A stretch of 64,000 nucleotides of DNA from Taiwanofungus camphoratus (taxonomy: Eukaryota; Basidiomycota; Agaricomycetes; Polyporales; Taiwanofungaceae): positions 310,001 through 374,000 of the forward strand of contig CP021230.1 of assembly GCA_003999685.1 (NCBI GenBank), read 5' to 3'. A model generated the notes under the pieces. It did not search any database and was not told where the DNA came from. It saw nothing but the letters and a program-made list of their open reading frames with translations. Position numbers and translations under genes: made by a program. This document shows positions 59,517 to 64,000 of the stretch, in pieces (position 1 is the stretch's first letter; every line of letters begins with the position of its first letter).

Positions 59517-61918
59517 ATGAAGCTTTTCAGTACAATCGGTTCCATTGCAATTCTTGTCTCATTTGTTATATCAGCACAGGTCTCTTTCCAGCCCTCTGGA
59601 AAGACGTTGACTCTTGGCGGAAACTCGTACTATGTGCCGCCTTCGCCGGTATCTCAGTTCCGATTAGATGAAGAGATAGAATGGCCCATCAATTCAGCAA
59701 CAAAAGCAGTTACTGGAAAGCTAATACCATTCTCAGTAGTGTCCACGTCTGATCCTGTCTTCACTGAGGACACGTTCGAGGCAACGCTCCAGGCGTGGGC
59801 TGCAAAAGATGATGTTTGGAATGTATCATTTCTGACCGGTATGATGCTCGCCGCCTTTGTCATATTGAGAGATCTCAGAGGCGTGCGTACAGGTGTTTAC
59901 ATACTCTTCAATGGCTCACATTCGTCTCCGGCGGTTTCTCTTTCATCGGTGCAAAAGAAATATGCTATCGATTTACTTCTTCTTTCTGAAAGCTATCCAA
60001 CCGGATTTAGCCTCACGAAGCCATTGCCTTCTGGCCCATATTTCTTAGAGCACTCAACTGGCAACATTTTTGAAGGTAGTTTCGTTAACATTCATCCAAT
60101 ATTTTCATTCACACACGAGACTAACGCACACGCATATGTGGACAACTGGCAGCGTACCGTCTTTATAACGACGAGAACCAGGCGTTCCTGTACGGGACTA
60201 TACCTGATGGATCAGGTGGGTATGAAGTTCTCTCAGTCAAGATCCCGGGTGCTGCCACAGAGACCATCGGTGTTCCCTCGCGTCTTTACTTCACCCCTAC
60301 GTCCGAAAAGCCCCTTGCAGGTTTGCGCGTTGCCGTGAAGGACATCTACGACGTGCAAGGCCTGCGTACGGGTTGTGGCAGCCGCGCGTACTGGGCGCTG
60401 CACCCGCCGAAGGAGCAGATGGCGCCTGCGGTGCAGCGGCTGCTCGCCGGCGGGCTCGTGCTCGTGGGCAAGACAAAAACCTCGCAGTTCGCCAACGGGG
60501 AAGTGGCAACGGGCGACTGGGTGGACCTCCACGCGCCCTACAACCCCCGCGGCGACGGCTACCAGGACGGCAGCAGCTCGTCGACCGGTTCCGGGACTGC
60601 TATGGCGGCTTATCCGTGGCTTGACTATGCGATCGGGACTGACACGGGTGGGTCGATGCGCGGGCCGGCGGGCGTTAATGGCGTTTTCGGCAACAGGCCC
60701 TCGCATGGCGCAGTATCGCTCGAATGTGTGATGCCTCTTTCCCTTGCATTGGACACTGCAGGTATATTTTCTCGTGATGCAAAGTCATGGGCTACAGTGG
60801 GGCATTGGTGGTATCAGAACTTCACCTCGGTGGGTTTAATCGTCACGAGAGGTGAAAATGCGCATGTAGTTGCTAAATGCAACTTGTGGACAGTACGCGC
60901 AATTCCCGAAGACGATCCTCTTTCCGATCGACTCCTTCGGCAGCAGCTTTCTGAACGACCCGCCTGCCGCAGGCACGACTGCGGTAATCTTCGACACCTT
61001 CATCACCAGGCTTGAGAGCTTTCTCGGGACCATCCGCACTGAGATCAACCTGACAGCGATGTGGACCGAGACGAAACCCGCCGGCGTCTCTGCGTCATTA
61101 AACGAACTAGTGAACTTGACATACTCGATCCTCATCTCGACGGACCAGACATCGCTCGTTGCCGACCCGTTCATGCACGACTATGCTGCAGCAAACGGCG
61201 GGCGGAAACCGTTCATAGACCCCGTGCCCCTCTCACGGTGGACGTACGGCTGGTCGCTCCCTGCTGGGGCTTACGACGAGGCGATCGCCAACAAGACGAT
61301 CTTTATGGACTGGTTTGCGAGCCAGGTCGTGAAGGGCGGACCGCCGGATACGTGCTCTGAGAGTATCTTGATCTACCCGCAGAGCTCTGGACGGACGACC
61401 TACCGCAACGCGTACAAGGGGTGAGCTGACCATGACCTATCCTCCAGTGTTGAGGGTCACTTACTGAGGGATCTGTTTATATAGACCACCCAGCATACCA
61501 TTTGGCTTCTCGTCGATGCGCATTGCCGTGCTCGCAGAGACTCCGGACATGGTTGTGCCTGGTGTGTGTCCGTCTGTTTTGTACATTTGCCGACTTCAGT
61601 TGACTCCGCGCCCAAGTTGGAGAAACCCCATACAACTCCACTGTTACCGGCAAGACTGAGTACCTCCCGGTAACGTTGAGCTTTGTAGCAGCCAAAGGCT
61701 GCGTAAGTCGTTACCCCACCCTTGAATAGCTCCGCATACCGGATCCTTTCACGGATCATGATCATGCACTGTTTTCGAGCCCATGCCGGAACGATGGCTG
61801 CCACGCTAACGAAGTCCTCATTTTGTAGGATTTGATGTTGTTTAACCTGTTCGCTGCGCTGGAGGATGCAGGGATTATCAAGCCAGTCCATACTGGATCA
61901 AGGCTATTCTCAGGCTGA
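59517..61918 (+). CDS. Secreted amidase-signature enzyme
   Basis: Hydrolyses amide bonds with a Ser-cisSer-Lys triad; the substrate is not predictable. Seven exons (59517-59838, 59881-60075, 60153-60829, 60870-61420, 61485-61561, 61617-61702, 61829-61918) join in phase to 665 residues. The N terminus is a signal peptide ([20 protein letters not shown]). About 210 residues of Ser/Thr-rich N-terminal extension precede the catalytic domain. The catalytic Lys is in [10 protein letters not shown] (about residue 235), the Gly/Ser signature is [15 protein letters not shown], and the nucleophile Ser is in [17 protein letters not shown], with [11 protein letters not shown] after it. The domain ends normally near the C terminus. 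Secretion is unusual for amidases of the GatA type but common in wood-decay basidiomycetes. N-glycosylation sequons (NFTS, NATC, NLT) support an extracellular product. Confidence 0.9.
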
Positions 61919-62352
61919 GGGGACCAGTGATCCGGAAGGGACGCTCCGCATGTGAAATATGGGAACAATGTAAGAGCGTCCATATGACTGACCTACTTTG
62001 AAGTTTGACAGGTCTCAGTATAACTTGCGGTGATACAGCAACCATAATCGCGTTGTATTACGGTGGTGCTTCCGTTGATACCCTCATGTCGTGAATTCTG
62101 GTATACATGGTTCTCTTTAGCGCTTACCTTCAGGGCAGGTTCTATAACAAATGTACACAACAGTAAAATACTGAGTTGATTGTAGGTTTGATGCATCACA
62201 CGTCGTCACAATCTATGGTCGAGGGACAATTGACTGATATGAATACATTTCAAAACAATACTGCACGTCGTCTCATCGTACAAACACACGACGGTTATGA
62301 GCGAAGGGCGAGCTGGTCCTGTGCTGCATGACAGATCTTGCAGACCTCTCCT
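61919..62352. other. Convergent 3' spacer
   Basis: It lies between the ends of the amidase (+) and metallothionein (-) genes. AT-rich and uneventful. Confidence 0.45.
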
Positions 62353-62676
62353 TCAGCAGTTGCATACTTGCGATTGCTTGGTGCAGGCGCAGTTCTGGCC
62401 GCTCCCCCCGCATTCGCACTTGCGACGATACAGATGTGTATGAGACATGACACAAAACAAGTGTAGGCATACGTACCTTGCTGGTGTGGGCCTTGTTTGC
62501 ACAGTTTTGGCAGTTGCATTTGCCCTTGGGACATTCGCAACCAGTGCCCGTGGGACCACAGGCACTGAGAGGAAGCGTAATTGTAGCGGAACACAATTCA
62601 TGAGATCGAGGCGCGTGCACATGCAACAGATTGAGACTTACCTGCAGCTGTTCTGGCAGGTGCACGTCGCAACCAT
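62353..62676 (-). CDS. Metallothionein
   Basis: Binds Cu(I), Zn or Cd through thiolate clusters and buffers or detoxifies metals in the cytosol. Three short exons (62676-62642, 62564-62477, 62418-62353) join in phase to 62 residues with 15 cysteines and no aromatic residue. The three Cys groups correspond to the exons: MVATCTCQNSC, then ACGPTGTGCECPKGKCNCQN-C, then KCECGGSGQNCACTK and VCNC. C-x-C motifs dominate and the spacer is Lys/Ser/Thr-rich, as in other basidiomycete metallothioneins. The acceptor of exon 3 is AAG rather than CAG or TAG, but phase and cysteine register fit only there. The gene is too small for any single long frame, so automated calling could miss it. Confidence 0.88.
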
Positions 62677-63187
62677 CTTGGAGGATGTTTAAATGTTTAA
62701 TATGTTGTTGAAGTTTAAAATCAAGTTGGTGTGAAAGAGGATTAGACAACAGACTGACGAGTGTCGACGAAATATATACGAGGCCGTCCAAGTCGTGATT
62801 GACTCCGCTATGACGCACCTACCTGCGTATCTACGTTGAAATGACGGATCGGACTTAGGCTGTAACGATCCCCTGACGGAGTGGAGGTTGATCACGGTAG
62901 GGGAACGTCCTAGACAGTACGAACATGAAAAATACTCTGCCATCTGTGTGCCCAGCCCCACACAGAATGCGTACGAGGCAAAAAAAGCTTCCCGTATTCA
63001 AATCGCTCAATCCAAATATACGGAGAACGATACCAATGGATATCTGCACTAAAAGCGCACCATGATGTAGATTACAGACAAGCTAGGAGTAGTCTTGGAT
63101 CTATTAACACTATGCCCTTGCTGAGATGATCTCCAGTGAAAACATGAACGAGTGTGAAAGCAAGCTCACAACAATCGGCACTGTCTA
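62677..63187. promoter_or_regulatory. Upstream region of metallothionein
   Basis: The 511-bp stretch separates the metallothionein from the end of the next minus-strand gene. I looked for metal-response cores (TGCRCNC, GCTG-type) and saw no convincing cluster. Confidence 0.35.
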
Positions 63188-64000
63188 TCATTCTGCCTTC
63201 GTCGCTTGATTTGAGCCATGGCCCTTCCTATGCTCCGCCACAAATTGCGCGAACCTCGATCTATGCTTCTCCTGTTGGACTGCAGGATCGTCCCGGTCGT
63301 GGCTAGAGTGCTTGTCGTGATTGTGCTTGCCTGGAGTCTTCGTCAGGAAGTCCACAATCAAAGACCAGAGGTTGTTTCCGTTCATTGCATTCTCTTCCGT
63401 CAGGAACGCCTGGTCTGCGATCCTGGCCAGCCGTCGCGCTTCTTCTGTGTCCCTCCGAGAAACGATGCTACTAGGTGGCGGGTGTTCATCGGTATCTAGC
63501 GCCCAAGCCCAAGGCCAGCTTCCCGTAGTAATCAGACCCTCCTTCACGCCTTTCGGTGTGTGTGCCTTCGCTTCAGATTGAGACGCCTTGTCATCATGGG
63601 CGAGGTGGGCTTGTAGCTGAGATATATTCCTCATCGTGTCGTGTTGCGCCAGGTTGATATTACGGAGGCGTTTCTTCTCGATAGATTTGTACGTCTTCGC
63701 AAACTTCCTGGTGAACTTTGCCTGTCCATCGTAATATCGCTGTACGATCAATTCGGAAATGGTGCCAATGAGCTCTTCGGGGTATAGGAGCGCAGACAGC
63801 TCGCTCTCCGGCTCCAAGGGCCGGATGACGCCTGACGTCGACACCCGTTCTCGAATCATGATGTCCTAAACCAAGATGGTCCATCAACAGCTGCAATGGC
63901 AACAGACACATTACTCGTCACAATACATACTAGACCACTGTCGTACACTGAAGGTTCACCAGCCTTGCGCACCACGTCGTCGTTGAGAGCTGGTGATTGC
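63188..64000 (-). CDS. 3' part of an unknown gene, runs off the right edge
   Basis: Exon 63865-63188 and an upstream exon from 63931 to the window edge, joined in phase across a 65-nt intron, give VYDSGLDIMIRERVSTSGVI and then 220 residues. The protein is polar and alpha-helical (ELIVQRYYDGQAKFTRKFAK, YKSIEKKRLRNINLAQHDTM), with SWPWAWALDTDEHPPPSS in the middle and a His/Lys/Asp-rich tail (KHNHDKHSSHDRDD). No domain is recognised. Only the C-terminal portion is present, so function cannot be judged. Confidence 0.7.

Noticed and set aside
1-64000. CRISPR arrays, retroviral or Polinton-type remnants
   Set aside because: No regularly spaced direct repeats were seen, and no reverse transcriptase, integrase, protease, capsid or long-terminal-repeat signature was recognised in any frame.

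Overview
The window looks like nuclear DNA of an intron-rich agaricomycete (mushroom-forming basidiomycete). Most introns are 45-75 nt with GT...AG ends, genes are compact and tightly packed on both strands, and the recognisable proteins (DUF1917, PTAR1-like, HRD3, PCL-type cyclin, MPR1-like acetyltransferase, YheT/EMB8-like hydrolases, secreted amidase, metallothionein) are typical of fungi. Gene models were spliced by eye; where exon coordinates are given, the reading phase was checked across every junction. No function assignment was tested by a database search.

Layout. 1-2333: no gene recognised. 2334-3935 (+): DUF1917/UPF0696 protein with unresolved 5' end. 4767-6258 (+): MIF4G-like protein. 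6524-12485 (-): a 1889-residue acidic, mostly disordered protein in six exons. 13005-14178 (+): oligoribonuclease in nine exons, two of them microexons. 14474-14859: a hAT-type MITE with a perfect 8-bp target duplication. 15045-16329 (-): SAP-like/F-box-like/WW-type ankyrin protein, divergent from a PTAR1-like prenyltransferase alpha-repeat protein (16669-18105, +). 18594-19560 (-): SWIB-domain protein. 20479-23878 (+): HRD3/SEL1L-type ERAD protein. 25057-26254 (+): coiled-coil protein. 26455-28707 (-): F-box protein whose middle exon is broken by an inverted segment with a 56-bp fold-back. 29350-30805 (-) and 31764-33498 (+): two divergent paralogues with a tRNA-Leu between them. 34408-37247 (+): membrane-anchored AAA+ ATPase.

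From 37248 to 49930 lies a gene-poor, G+C-rich stretch with long homopolymeric G tracts. Its only convincing gene is a PCL/PHO80-type cyclin (44005-45127, +). After that come an MPR1-like acetyltransferase (49931-51158, -), a divergent pair of alpha/beta hydrolases (51496-53279, -; 53813-55524, +, the latter frame-disrupted), a small secreted GPI-type protein (55713-56137, -), a possible secreted peptide (58178-58450, -), a secreted amidase (59517-61918, +), a 15-cysteine metallothionein (62353-62676, -) and the 3' part of an unknown gene that runs off the right edge.

No operon logic applies. The recurring theme is local duplication and inversion: two head-to-head paralogue pairs, one gene broken by a fold-back inversion, a MITE and an unassigned inverted repeat. 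No retroviral, LTR-type or Polinton-type remnant was recognised, and no CRISPR array.
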